A stretch of 64,000 nt of DNA. It comes from Aestuariivirga litoralis (lineage in GTDB: Bacteria > Pseudomonadota > Alphaproteobacteria > Rhizobiales > Aestuariivirgaceae). A program made the position numbers and the translations under genes. How positions within the stretch are numbered: position 1 is the stretch's first letter; every line of letters starts with the position of its first letter. The DNA is taken from contig NZ_WAHS01000002.1 of the NCBI RefSeq assembly GCF_015714715.1, positions 62,001-126,000 on the forward strand. The letters run 5' to 3'. Below are positions 9,277 through 17,902 of this stretch, one piece after another. A model generated the notes under the pieces. The model was not told the origin of the DNA, ran no database searches, and was given only the letters and a program-made list of their open reading frames with translations.

Positions 9277-10034
9277 TGCTCAAATCAGCCGGACTTGCTT
9301 TGGCGTTGTGCCTTGCCAGTGCCACGCCTTCTTTTGCCGGCGATGGTGCTGAACTGAACATCCTCGGCTTCTCCGCCGATAGCCGCTATTTCGCCTTCGA
9401 ACAATTCGGCGAGCAGGATGGCTCAGGCTATGCCTTTGACGAAATTTTCGTCGTCGATCTGACCAAGGATGCCTGGGTAAAAGATTCTCCCATCCGCGTG
9501 CTGGGCAAGGATGACGAGAAGCTGGGTGTCGTGATGCAGCAGGCGCGGGCCAAATATGCAGCGCTTGAGAAAACCTATGCCATCACCTCTCCCGTCCGTG
9601 TGCTGGCGCGCAGCCCGGTCTATGAAGTGATCGAGGACCGCAAGACCATCACTTTCGACACCTGGTATATGTCGAGCGAATTCGGCTCCACCCCCGATGT
9701 GCCCGACACCCTGAAGGAAGTGCGCTATGTGCTGAGCGTGGCGGAAAAGCCATTGCCACGGCCAAGCACCTGCCCTGAGGACATGGGCGACGACTACAAG
9801 GGTTTCACCCTGAAGCTCAAATCCATCAAGGACGGTTCGGAGCGTGAGCTTGTCTCTGATGCGGCCATCCCCAATTCGCGCGGCTGCCCCTTTGGCTATG
9901 ACGTTCAGGCCGTGGTTGATGGTTTCAGCGATACGCAAACTGATCAGGTGGTCGCCATCCTGGGTGTCTACTCGCTGGGCTTCGAAGGCAAGGACCTGCG
10001 CTACATGGCCGTACCCTTCAAACTGAAGCCATGA
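9273..10034 (+). CDS. Secreted DUF2259 protein
   Basis: A 253-residue protein with a clear signal peptide (MMLKSAGLALALCLASATPSFA, cleavage after AFA near residue 22). The mature N-terminus (LNILGFSADSRYFAFEQFGEQDGSGYAFDEIFVVDL) matches DUF2259, a family of predicted secreted proteins. Its role is unknown. Its ATG overlaps the hyuB stop and its stop overlaps the next start, so an exported protein is embedded in a cytoplasmic enzyme operon. It could bind or sense the substrate in the periplasm, or it may simply be a passenger. Confidence 0.75.
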   Translation: MMLKSAGLALALCLASATPSFAGDGAELNILGFSADSRYFAFEQFGEQDGSGYAFDEIFVVDLTKDAWVKDSPIRVLGKDDEKLGVVMQQARAKYAALEKTYAITSPVRVLARSPVYEVIEDRKTITFDTWYMSSEFGSTPDVPDTLKEVRYVLSVAEKPLPRPSTCPEDMGDDYKGFTLKLKSIKDGSERELVSDAAIPNSRGCPFGYDVQAVVDGFSDTQTDQVVAILGVYSLGFEGKDLRYMAVPFKLKP

Positions 10035-10837
10035 AGCTTTCGGCTGAACATATCGATCAGTATCGCGCCGACGGTGCGACTGTAGTGCGCGGCGCATTCT
10101 CGCCTGCGCAGATGAAACTGCTGGAGCAAGGCATCACCCGCAACATGGCGGAGCCTTCGGCCCTCGCCATCGTGGCCAGCCGCCCGGAAGACCCCGGCTA
10201 TTTCATCGAAGACTTCTGCAACTGGCGGCGCATCGATGAGTATAAGCGCTTCGTTGAAGAAAGCCCCGCCGCCGCCATTGCCGCGCAGCTCATGGGTGCG
10301 CAGCAGACGCGCCTCTATCACGATCACTTGCTGGTCAAAGAGCCGAAGACCACGGCCAAGACGCCCTGGCACCAGGATCAGCCCTACTACAATATCGACG
10401 GCTTCCAGAATGTCTCGATGTGGCTGCCGGTTGATCCGGTGGCAGAAGCCTCGACCCTGAAATTCGTTGCCGGCTCGCATAAAGGCGGCTGGCTCATGCC
10501 ACGCACCTTCATGAACAATGAAGCCAAGTGGTTTCCCGAAGGCACGCTGAAAGAACTGCCGGACATCGATGGCAACCCGGACCAATTCAAGATTCTCGCC
10601 TGGGCGCTGGAGCCGGGCGATGCCGTGTTTTTCCATATGCTCACGCTGCACGGCGCGGGCGGCGTGGCAAGTGGAAGCCGCCGCCGCGTGCTTTCTGTGC
10701 GTTTCATCGGCGATGACGTGACCCACGCGCCACGCAAATGGCGCACGTCGCCGCCCTTCCCCGGCCTCGAACAGCGCCTGCCCGCCGGTGCCGCGATGAC
10801 CACAGAAGAATTCCCCATCCTTTGGAGCGCCTCATGA
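10031..10837 (+). CDS. PhyH-family Fe(II)/2-oxoglutarate dioxygenase
   Basis: A 268-residue phytanoyl-CoA dioxygenase family protein. The iron site is visible as WHQD (His114, Asp116) with a distal His near residue 207 in LTLHGAGG, followed by an arginine-rich strand (GSRRRVLSVRF) that would hold 2-oxoglutarate. Members hydroxylate small molecules such as acyl-CoAs, ectoine, amino acids or phosphonates, and the substrate here is open. It is fourth in the LacI-linked operon, overlapping both neighbours by 4 nt. An oxidative step beside ring-opening HyuAB suggests degradation of a small heterocycle or modified sugar. Confidence 0.88.
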   Translation: MKLSAEHIDQYRADGATVVRGAFSPAQMKLLEQGITRNMAEPSALAIVASRPEDPGYFIEDFCNWRRIDEYKRFVEESPAAAIAAQLMGAQQTRLYHDHLLVKEPKTTAKTPWHQDQPYYNIDGFQNVSMWLPVDPVAEASTLKFVAGSHKGGWLMPRTFMNNEAKWFPEGTLKELPDIDGNPDQFKILAWALEPGDAVFFHMLTLHGAGGVASGSRRRVLSVRFIGDDVTHAPRKWRTSPPFPGLEQRLPAGAAMTTEEFPILWSAS

Positions 10838-11388
10838 GCAATCTTTATCAATCCGCCCTCGCCGAACTCGGCACTGTTTTCGACAAGCTGAATGATGCAG
10901 ATGTCGACAAGGCCTGCAGCATGATCGCCGCCGCGAAGAAGATCGTGGTCTTCGGCGGCGGACGTGAACGCCTGCAGATCATGGGCTTTGCGATGCGCCT
11001 CTGTCACATGGGTCTTGCGGTTGCCGTCGAGGGCGACATGACCACGCCTCCGGTCGGCAAGGGCGATCTCTTCATCGTCACCTGTGGCCCCGGCGAAATT
11101 TCAACCGCACTCGCATTGATGGGTGTGGCCAAGGATGCCGGCGCCAAGATCCTGTTCATCACCGCCCAGCCCAAGGGGCGTGGTGCGGCCTACGCTGATT
11201 TCGTTTTGCTGCTGCCGGCACAAACCATGGCCGATGACCAAGGTGAAAAGAAATCATCCACGCTGCCCATGGGCTCGCTTTTTGAGGGCGCGCTTTTCGT
11301 ATTGTTCGAAGTGATGATCCTGAAACTCATCAAGCAGATGGCCATCAAGCCCGAAGCGATGCGCGCCAATCACACCAATCTCGAATAG
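10834..11388 (+). CDS. SIS-domain sugar-phosphate isomerase-like protein
   Basis: A 184-residue single SIS domain (KKIVVFGGGRERLQIMGFAMRLCHMG near residues 30-55, then an acidic/serine region near 70-95). The size is that of 6-phospho-3-hexuloisomerase (HxlB/PHI) and related sugar-phosphate isomerases. Start chosen: ATG 10834, overlapping the dioxygenase stop as ATGA; an upstream in-frame ATG inside that gene is less likely. Last gene of the operon. A SIS enzyme together with a LacI regulator points to a sugar or polyol moiety in the substrate. Confidence 0.82.
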   Translation: MSNLYQSALAELGTVFDKLNDADVDKACSMIAAAKKIVVFGGGRERLQIMGFAMRLCHMGLAVAVEGDMTTPPVGKGDLFIVTCGPGEISTALALMGVAKDAGAKILFITAQPKGRGAAYADFVLLLPAQTMADDQGEKKSSTLPMGSLFEGALFVLFEVMILKLIKQMAIKPEAMRANHTNLE

Positions 11389-11446
11389 CGCCGCAATTCA
11401 GCCTGATTGAAACGCAAAGTAGCGCCATCCTAGTGGAGATTATTGC

Positions 11447-11644
11447 ATGAAAATAGTTTCGTTGATCTGTGTTGCCGCCACCTTGCTGTTTCTCGCCGGC
11501 TGCACCGAAGATAATTTCCGCTCCGCAGGCCGCTCGATGGTGCGTGGCGCCTGCGCCAGCAATCCGGGCGGCTGCTCGATGGATTGCAGCGCGGGTGAAA
11601 GTGCCACCCGCACTGGCAGTTGCATCCGCGACCCGAACAAGTGA
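11447..11644 (+). CDS. Small Cys-rich lipoprotein
   Basis: A 65-residue protein with a lipoprotein signal (hydrophobic stretch, then lipobox LAGC with Cys near residue 19). The mature part is short, with five further cysteines in SMVRGACASNPGGCSMDCSAGE...GSCIRDP, so disulfides are likely. Start ATG at 11447 follows a GGAG sequence (GTGGAGAT). It stands alone, 58 nt after the SIS gene. No family recognised; membrane-anchored envelope location is inferred. Confidence 0.65.
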   Translation: MKIVSLICVAATLLFLAGCTEDNFRSAGRSMVRGACASNPGGCSMDCSAGESATRTGSCIRDPNK

Positions 11645-11655
11645 TCCTAGTGGCC

Positions 11656-13704
11656 TCAGCTCATCCTTGGCATGCAAAGCGGCCATAGGGGCGCCAGGCC
11701 CCAATCCATATCTGGGCTGAAGTCACCCGCATTTTCAGCCAGCGGCTCACCCGTAAAAAATGCCAGCAGGATCGCGATGCGCCTGTCATGGCCGGCACTG
11801 TCTTGGTTGTAATCCTTAAACGTGCGCCGTGACTTGGCGAGATAACGGATGGCCGCATCAAGGCTCTGCCCATTGATCCCCCTATAATCATGCAGGTTGA
11901 TCCCAATTCTGGCGCTAACGCAGGCCAGCGCAGCCCAGGCTTCGAGGCTGAACAAGGAATAATGCAGCGGCAGGTGGCGCTTCAGCTCCTCCGGCTGTGC
12001 GCCGGACCCATTGATCTGTTCGGCAAGTTTGACGGAAAGCCCCCGGCAAATGCGCGTGGCAGATTCAACATTGCCGGTGAAAAGATAAAGCTGCACGGCC
12101 AGCACGGCAGTCCACAATGAAATATTGTTGGGCCTTTCAAGTGCGAAGGGAAGTTGTCCGCTCTTCTCAACGTCCTGGAGCAGATCGCGGCACCATTGGC
12201 GAATGTCCTGTGCTTGCTTTGCGGGCAACGCTTTCAGTTTGATTAGCGTGTCCACCGTCTGAGGCAAAAGCCAGAGGTCACGGGCAGCGACCAACCCGTA
12301 AGGATTTGGGGTTTTCCGCTCAGGCCGGAGTTGCGCAAAACGCAAATTGGGATTCATTCGCGTCTTCTTGTCGAGTATCCAGGTTTCCAGAATACCGCGT
12401 GCCCGCGCCGCATATTCCTTCTTGCCCAACACATAGGCCCCGTGCGCCAACACTGAGCTGTCACGCAAGAATTGACTAAGAGCGGCCCTGTCATCCCTGC
12501 CCGCACTTTCAGGTGCTACTACACGCCGCGGCGGGCGCAACATCTGGCTAACACAGGCTAGAACCGAACGCGGCGATAACAAATCCAATCGTCCAAAGCC
12601 TGTCGGGTAGCGCGGGGCACAGAAAAAATCCTGCTTGTTGCCACTGGGCGCAGTTGCCTCCTTGTCAAGAATGCGCGCGGTGGGCGAGGCCATGACTTGT
12701 GCACAAAGCCCATCCAGCGCTGTGCGATGCGAATTCAGTTCCGCAGCGTAGGTGTGGAACACATCCGCGCGGGCGAAATTTTTCTTGGCCTGCGCAATGT
12801 CCAGCTCCGCCGATAGCAATTCCACGCCTTCAAAGCGCGCACTCCAACGGCCCAAATCATTGTTTTCAACCTTGGCCGATGAGTGGGTGGGCAGGCGCAT
12901 GGTGAATCCGCCCGTTACGAATTGGCCCCTGCTCTTGCTCGGGGGAAGACAGACATTATCCCATGGCGGCGACCACCATTTGTCCCACGGGCCTGGCACG
13001 CCAATCCGTCGGAAAAGCTCGGTCTTGTTCTTGTTGCCGTAACGCCGGGCTTCATCAAATCTGTCCTCGGCATCAAATCGGAACGCGATCTGCGGCTCGT
13101 CAGGGTTTTTTGGCGGCGAAACCAGGCTGGCAATTTCGTTGTGTTCATAAATACGCTGCATGCCAATGGCGACAAATTTCGCATCGCCCGCCGCACGGGT
13201 CGCTTCCACGAAAGATCGCCACCCCTCGCGCGCGAACATGATGCCCCCATCAAAAGGCAGCACCCATTTCGAACGGGCCTGCCCATGTGACAGGGCCAGA
13301 TTGCGGGCATGGTTGATGTTGATCAGGGCCTGTGACTTGTGCCTGATCTTCCATTCGAGGCTGAGCACCGGAAAGGATTCACCCCATTTCGCAGCCTGGC
13401 GCGCGCTGAGTCTCGGCAGGCCGCTGACATCGAGGAAAGCTGTGAAATGCGCCTGCGTGACAAAAGGAATGACAAGGTAATTGTGCCCCGCCGCTTTGAT
13501 CACCCGGATCATTTCCTGAGCCAGTGCAGGGTCCACAATGCGGTTCAGGATCCACCACTTCTCCGCTTCGGGAAACGCATCCTCATGCGCAATGATATAT
13601 TGCAGGTTTTCGAGCCCGCTGCGGCTGGCGTGGCGGGGCGGCAGGTCATTGCCCAAAATGCGGTAGATCGAAAATTCCTTCGGTTCTCGCGCAACGCGCT
13701 TCAT
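11656..13704 (-). CDS. Glycosyltransferase-like/alginate-lyase-like fusion protein
   Basis: A 682-residue two-part protein. Residues 1-330 look like a glycosyltransferase-type domain: an N-terminal YRILGNDLPPRH motif, NHARNLALSHGQ, and a DxD-like LPFDGG. Residues 370-680 match the alginate lyase/heparinase-like (alpha/alpha) toroid: AARDLWLLPQ, NNISLWTAV near 526, and QPEELKRHLPLHYSLFSLEAW near 568-588, close to the family's Q-P-x-E...LHYSxFxLEA signature. No signal peptide or membrane segment. Its ATG overlaps the kynureninase stop by 4 nt. A role in making or trimming a uronic-acid-rich polysaccharide is inferred. The expected catalytic NNHG is only partly kept (NNIS), so lyase activity is doubtful. 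Confidence 0.7.
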   Translation of the reverse strand: MKRVAREPKEFSIYRILGNDLPPRHASRSGLENLQYIIAHEDAFPEAEKWWILNRIVDPALAQEMIRVIKAAGHNYLVIPFVTQAHFTAFLDVSGLPRLSARQAAKWGESFPVLSLEWKIRHKSQALININHARNLALSHGQARSKWVLPFDGGIMFAREGWRSFVEATRAAGDAKFVAIGMQRIYEHNEIASLVSPPKNPDEPQIAFRFDAEDRFDEARRYGNKNKTELFRRIGVPGPWDKWWSPPWDNVCLPPSKSRGQFVTGGFTMRLPTHSSAKVENNDLGRWSARFEGVELLSAELDIAQAKKNFARADVFHTYAAELNSHRTALDGLCAQVMASPTARILDKEATAPSGNKQDFFCAPRYPTGFGRLDLLSPRSVLACVSQMLRPPRRVVAPESAGRDDRAALSQFLRDSSVLAHGAYVLGKKEYAARARGILETWILDKKTRMNPNLRFAQLRPERKTPNPYGLVAARDLWLLPQTVDTLIKLKALPAKQAQDIRQWCRDLLQDVEKSGQLPFALERPNNISLWTAVLAVQLYLFTGNVESATRICRGLSVKLAEQINGSGAQPEELKRHLPLHYSLFSLEAWAALACVSARIGINLHDYRGINGQSLDAAIRYLAKSRRTFKDYNQDSAGHDRRIAILLAFFTGEPLAENAGDFSPDMDWGLAPLWPLCMPRMS

Positions 13705-14933
13705 GTCACCGCGGCCTTGGCCTTGAATTTCGGCTTGTCCCAGAGGCGCTTGGAGAGAACCTGATGCAGATGCTCCACCGCATCATAGACATCCGCATAA
13801 GACACGTAGAGCGGTGTGAAGCCAAAGCGCATCAGATTGGGCGCCCGGAAATCGCCGATGACTTTGCGCGAGATCAGTGCCTGCATGATGGCGTAGCTTT
13901 CGTCATGCGCAAGGCAAACATGGCTGCCGCGCTGGCTCCAATCCTGTTCGCCGTGAACGGATATGCCGAATTTCCCGCAACGCTCCTCCGCCAATTTTGC
14001 AAACAGCGCGCATTGCTTCATCGCCTTGGCATGCAGTTTCTCCATCGACACGCCCTTCCACACATCCATGGCCGCATCCAGCGCCACCATGTTCAGCATC
14101 GGCTGCGTGCCAACTTGAAAACGCGTCACATTTTCAGCGCCGGCAAACTGCTGCGCAAACGCAAAGGGCTTGGCATGACCCCACCAGCCCACCAATGCAG
14201 GCATCACTTCTTTCTGCAGGCGTGGATGCACAAAAGCAAAGGCTGGCGCACCTGGCCCGCCATTCAGATATTTATAGGTGCAGCCCACTGCAAAATCCGC
14301 ATCGACATCCATCAGACGCCCCGGCACTGAGCCTGCGCTATGCGCCAGATCCCAGATCATCAGCGCACCATTTTCATGCGCCTTGGCAGTGATCGCCTTC
14401 ATGTCGTGGCGGTGTGACGTGCGGTAATCCACTTCGGTGACCATCACCACCGCTACATCTTCATTGATCGATTGCAGAACCTGATCCGGCTCCACCACCT
14501 TGAGCACATGCCCATCCGCCATGAATTGCGTGAGGCCTTGCGCCACATAAAGATCGGACGGGAAATTGCCGCTGTCCGACAGGATCACCTTGCGCCCGCG
14601 CCTTTTGGCCACCGCAGCAGAAAGCACCTTGAACAGATTGACCGAGATCGTATCCGCCACAATAACGCTGCCGGGCACCCCGCCGATCAGCTTGGCGATC
14701 TTGTCACCGATCACTTGCGGCAGGTGAAACCAGCCATGCTTGTTCCATGACGTGATGAGATCACGCCCCCATTCCACTTCCACCGCATGCTTCACCCGCG
14801 CCACAGCCGCCTTGGGCAACACGCCCAGCGAATTTCCGTCGAGATAGATCATGCCTTTTGGAATGCTGAATGCATTGCGCTTTTTTGCAAAAACATCCTT
14901 GCGGTCGAGGGCTACAGCGTCTTTACGATTCAT
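13701..14933 (-). CDS. kynU: Kynureninase
   Basis: PLP enzyme splitting kynurenine to anthranilate and alanine in tryptophan breakdown. Visible are YLDGNSLGVLP near the N-terminus, DLAHSAGSVPGRL, and the cofactor-lysine region CTYKYLNGGPGAPAF. At 410 residues the length is normal. Start chosen: ATG at 14933 with a perfect AGGAGGA ribosome site at 14941-14947; an upstream start would extend it 40 residues without family support. No tryptophan dioxygenase or kynurenine formamidase is nearby. It is followed, with a 4-nt overlap, by the glycosyltransferase/lyase fusion, an unexpected partner. Confidence 0.92.
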   Translation of the reverse strand: MNRKDAVALDRKDVFAKKRNAFSIPKGMIYLDGNSLGVLPKAAVARVKHAVEVEWGRDLITSWNKHGWFHLPQVIGDKIAKLIGGVPGSVIVADTISVNLFKVLSAAVAKRRGRKVILSDSGNFPSDLYVAQGLTQFMADGHVLKVVEPDQVLQSINEDVAVVMVTEVDYRTSHRHDMKAITAKAHENGALMIWDLAHSAGSVPGRLMDVDADFAVGCTYKYLNGGPGAPAFAFVHPRLQKEVMPALVGWWGHAKPFAFAQQFAGAENVTRFQVGTQPMLNMVALDAAMDVWKGVSMEKLHAKAMKQCALFAKLAEERCGKFGISVHGEQDWSQRGSHVCLAHDESYAIMQALISRKVIGDFRAPNLMRFGFTPLYVSYADVYDAVEHLHQVLSKRLWDKPKFKAKAAVT

Positions 14934-14982
14934 CTTGGTCTCCTCCTGTAAATTCGCCACAAACCGCCCTATTCTGCAAGCC

Positions 14983-16122
14983 ATGTTGCGGTGGATGATG
15001 GCATTTCTGGTGTTTTCCGGTCTGGGCGGCACTGCCCTAGCCGCCGACCTCACACCGGGTGAAGCCTATATCCTGATCAAGCATGCAAGACCCGGCGTCA
15101 CTGATCCAGACGGCTGGGCCGCCGATCTGATCGATGTGCTGAAAGCCCAATCCATCCCCGCCAACCGCGAGAATGTTTGCGCGGTCATCGCGGTGATCGA
15201 TCAGGAGTCAAATTTCATTGCGAACCCCACAGTGCCGGGCCTTGGACGACTGGCGGAGAAATCCCTGCGCGAGAAATTCGGCCACGTGCCGTTCCTGTCC
15301 ACCTATGTGATGGACTGGCTGGACTCGCATCCCGCAGGAGGCACCAGCTATCTGCAACGCATTCGCATCGCCAAGACCGAGCAGGACCTTGATCTCACCT
15401 ACCGCGCCCTGGTCAATGATTTCGGCACAGCCAGCAACATGTCATTCGTGGTTCAAAGCGGCTTGCTCAATAGAGCAATTGAGGAACGCAACAATATTTC
15501 CACCGTAGGCTCCATGCAGGTCTCGGTGCATTTCGCATTGGATGAAGCCAGGAAGCGCCGCTATCTGCCGATGACGCTGAGCGATGTCTATGCCGTGCGT
15601 GACGAACTCTACACAAGGCGCGGCGGCATGTATTACGGCGTGCGCCAGCTGCTGGGCTACGAGACCGGCTACAACCGCAAAATCTTCCGCTTTGCAGACT
15701 TCAATGCCGGCCGCTATTCCAGCCGCAATGCATCCTTCCAGCATATCATCGCCACGCTGGCCAAACAGAAACTGGCCCGCGATGGTGACCTGCTGATCTA
15801 TGACAAGAACGGCACGGCGCAAGCCGCGGTCAGCAGTTCCGAATCCGCGTTGCGCAGCCTCTCATCCACCAATGCGCTAGGGCTTTCGGACAAGCTGATT
15901 CGAAGCGACCTGCTGCAGGAAAAGGACGATGCTTTCGCACTGACCCAGACTTTCATTGCGGTGAAGGGCCTCTATTTGCGTCAAACGGGCCAGCCCGCAC
16001 CCTATGCGGAATTGCCCGGGATCGACCTGGCCAGCCCAAAGCTCTCACACAAGATGACGACAGCCTCCTACGCCACCAGCGTGGACCGCCGCTATGCCAA
16101 ATGCGCCGCCGCCCGCCTGTGA
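14983..16122 (+). CDS. Exported DUF1615 (YaiW-like) protein
   Basis: A 379-residue exported protein. The signal peptide is MLRWMMAFLVFSGLGGTALA (about 20 residues, no lipobox Cys). The mature region (LTPGEAYILIKHARP...VCAVIAVIDQESNF) fits DUF1615, whose E. coli member YaiW is an outer-membrane lipoprotein. The VIxQES segment resembles a lysozyme-like fold entrance, but no cell-wall activity is established. ATG 14983 gives the signal peptide; an upstream in-frame start overlaps the kynU leader and is rejected. Divergent from kynU with a 49-nt gap. Confidence 0.75.
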   Translation: MLRWMMAFLVFSGLGGTALAADLTPGEAYILIKHARPGVTDPDGWAADLIDVLKAQSIPANRENVCAVIAVIDQESNFIANPTVPGLGRLAEKSLREKFGHVPFLSTYVMDWLDSHPAGGTSYLQRIRIAKTEQDLDLTYRALVNDFGTASNMSFVVQSGLLNRAIEERNNISTVGSMQVSVHFALDEARKRRYLPMTLSDVYAVRDELYTRRGGMYYGVRQLLGYETGYNRKIFRFADFNAGRYSSRNASFQHIIATLAKQKLARDGDLLIYDKNGTAQAAVSSSESALRSLSSTNALGLSDKLIRSDLLQEKDDAFALTQTFIAVKGLYLRQTGQPAPYAELPGIDLASPKLSHKMTTASYATSVDRRYAKCAAARL

Positions 16123-16196
16123 TCAGGCTTGCAGCCTCTATGTCACGGATCGTAAAGGTGGGCCGGGCCGTTCAGGCCGCGTGACGGGGACGAAGG

Positions 16197-17063
16197 ATGG
16201 CGTGGTTCAGGAGGTTGTTTGGAAAGACAAAGCCGGGCCTTTTCATTTTTGCAATTCCCCTCATTCCGAAACATCGAGCGGTGGATTGGAACCGGACCAT
16301 GGAATTGCTGGGTGCCACATTGCGCTCGGCCTTGAACCAGATTGATCCCAATTTTCAGATCATCGTCGCGGCGGAAGACCAGATTGATATTCCCGAAGCC
16401 CGGCACCCAAAAGTCACCATCGCATATTTCGCCACGCAACCGCCCAAAGCCGGCACAGAATTGCTCCACGCCACGTCATTCCTGGATCACCAGAACAGAC
16501 GTCAGTTCTTAACGCAAAAGGCCAAGGACGCCGGCGGCACTCATGTGATGATTCTGGATGCTGACGATCTGGTCAGCCGTCATCTCGTCCACACGATCAA
16601 CGTTCTTCCATCCGCATCTGGCTATGCTTTCACCCGCGGTCACGTGATGGATTTTCAAACCAGGAAAATCTATCCCTGCCCCAGCGCGCGGATTGGTGTG
16701 GGAAGCTTTGAAGAATTTTGCGGCAGCGGGCATGTATTCACGCTTGCGCAGGATCCAGCATTGCCGCAGCCCTGGCCTGAGGCCATGGTTGAACAAAGGC
16801 ATAAATTGGTGAGCAATCTGATGCGCGAAAACGCGCACCCCTTTTTGCAGGTCAGGGAACGCCTCGTGATCTACATGCTGAACTCGGGCGTGAACATGTC
16901 GAACGAAGGAACGCCCGATAGTCCCTTCAAGAAATTTGCAGTTTACGCGTCAACCGTTCCAGCCACCTATGGCCACCCGATGACGCGCAGGCAAATCAGG
17001 GAATTCGCGCTTGATCAAAACACCAGCCCGTTCTTGATGCCAAAGCGGAATGGATCATCATGA
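16197..17063 (+). CDS. Putative rhamnosyltransferase-like glycosyltransferase, copy 1
   Basis: A 288-residue GT-A-type protein resembling the putative rhamnosyl transferase family. It has FIFAIPLIPKHRAVDWNR near the N-terminus, a strand pattern FQIIVAAEDQ, and a DxD site ILDADD near residue 121, with SGVNMSNEG near the C-terminus. The following gene is a clear paralog, and their junction is a 4-nt ATGA overlap. Probably cytoplasmic, adding a sugar to a surface polysaccharide; donor and acceptor are unknown. The DxD protein at 11656-13704 lies only about 2.5 kb away on the other strand. Confidence 0.75.
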   Translation: MAWFRRLFGKTKPGLFIFAIPLIPKHRAVDWNRTMELLGATLRSALNQIDPNFQIIVAAEDQIDIPEARHPKVTIAYFATQPPKAGTELLHATSFLDHQNRRQFLTQKAKDAGGTHVMILDADDLVSRHLVHTINVLPSASGYAFTRGHVMDFQTRKIYPCPSARIGVGSFEEFCGSGHVFTLAQDPALPQPWPEAMVEQRHKLVSNLMRENAHPFLQVRERLVIYMLNSGVNMSNEGTPDSPFKKFAVYASTVPATYGHPMTRRQIREFALDQNTSPFLMPKRNGSS

Positions 17064-17902
17064 GGTTATTTTCGCGCCTCCTTGCAAAATGGAATAAGAC
17101 TTCGGCTGAAGGAACTTTCGTCATCGCGATTCCTCTCATTCCCCGCAAGCGGGCCAAGGATTGGGATCAAATCCTCTCAAAGCTTCAGGCAACGTTGCGC
17201 TCTACACTGGGTCAAACAGACCCTGATTTCCGGATCATCATTTGCACGGAAGACGAAATTGATCTCCCCGAGGCGCGGCATCCGAAAGTGCGGATCTTGC
17301 TCTATGGTGCAGGCCGCCCGCCAAGCGCCTATAAAAACACCCACACGCTGGCCATACAAGATGCATATGCGCGCCGTATGCGCTTGACCGATGAGGCCAT
17401 GAGAATTTCAGCGCGTCACCTGATGTTTCTCGATGCGGATGATCTCGTCAGCAATCGCCTGGTCGAAACAATCAAGGCGCTTCCCTTTTCCTGCGCCTAC
17501 GCCTTGTCATCCGGTTTCGTCATGGACGATGCGACAAAAAAAGTGGCACTTTGTCCGAGTGAGTTGATCAAAATTTCGCATTTTGATTCCTTCTGCGGCA
17601 GTTCCTGGGTGTTTTCGCTTTCACCCCAAAGCACGCTTCCGAGAGGATGGCTCCGTCTTGTGAAAAACACCGGCCATCATCAAGTCCGCGAAGCGCTGTC
17701 GGCCAGTGGGACGTCCATTCATAATATTGAACAACCCCTTGCCATTTATCTCCTGAACACCGGCCACAATATGTCGGGTGCAGGCACCTCGGATTCCACG
17801 CCGGGTTATTACGGAACGAATGGAGCAGCGATTGCCGCCAAGCATGGCCGCGCGCTGACGCCGGAGGAGTCGAAAGAGTTCGGCTTCCCAAACAGCCTTT
17901 AG
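17060..17902 (+). CDS. Putative rhamnosyltransferase-like glycosyltransferase, copy 2
   Basis: A 280-residue paralog of the preceding protein, aligning throughout: FVIAIPLIPRKRAKDWDQ, FRIIICTEDEIDLPEARHPKV, a DxD in FLDADDLVSNRLVETIKALP near residue 125, and NTGHNMSGAG near the C-terminus. The pair most likely arose by tandem duplication and may act one after the other on one glycan. Its stop shares a TTAG overlap with the stop of the convergent DUF1989 gene. Confidence 0.75.
   Translation: MRLFSRLLAKWNKTSAEGTFVIAIPLIPRKRAKDWDQILSKLQATLRSTLGQTDPDFRIIICTEDEIDLPEARHPKVRILLYGAGRPPSAYKNTHTLAIQDAYARRMRLTDEAMRISARHLMFLDADDLVSNRLVETIKALPFSCAYALSSGFVMDDATKKVALCPSELIKISHFDSFCGSSWVFSLSPQSTLPRGWLRLVKNTGHHQVREALSASGTSIHNIEQPLAIYLLNTGHNMSGAGTSDSTPGYYGTNGAAIAAKHGRALTPEESKEFGFPNSL

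Noticed and set aside
13160-13764. Plus-strand ORFs opposite the glycosyltransferase/lyase fusion
   Set aside because: No motif, biased composition and full antisense overlap with a coupled coding sequence.
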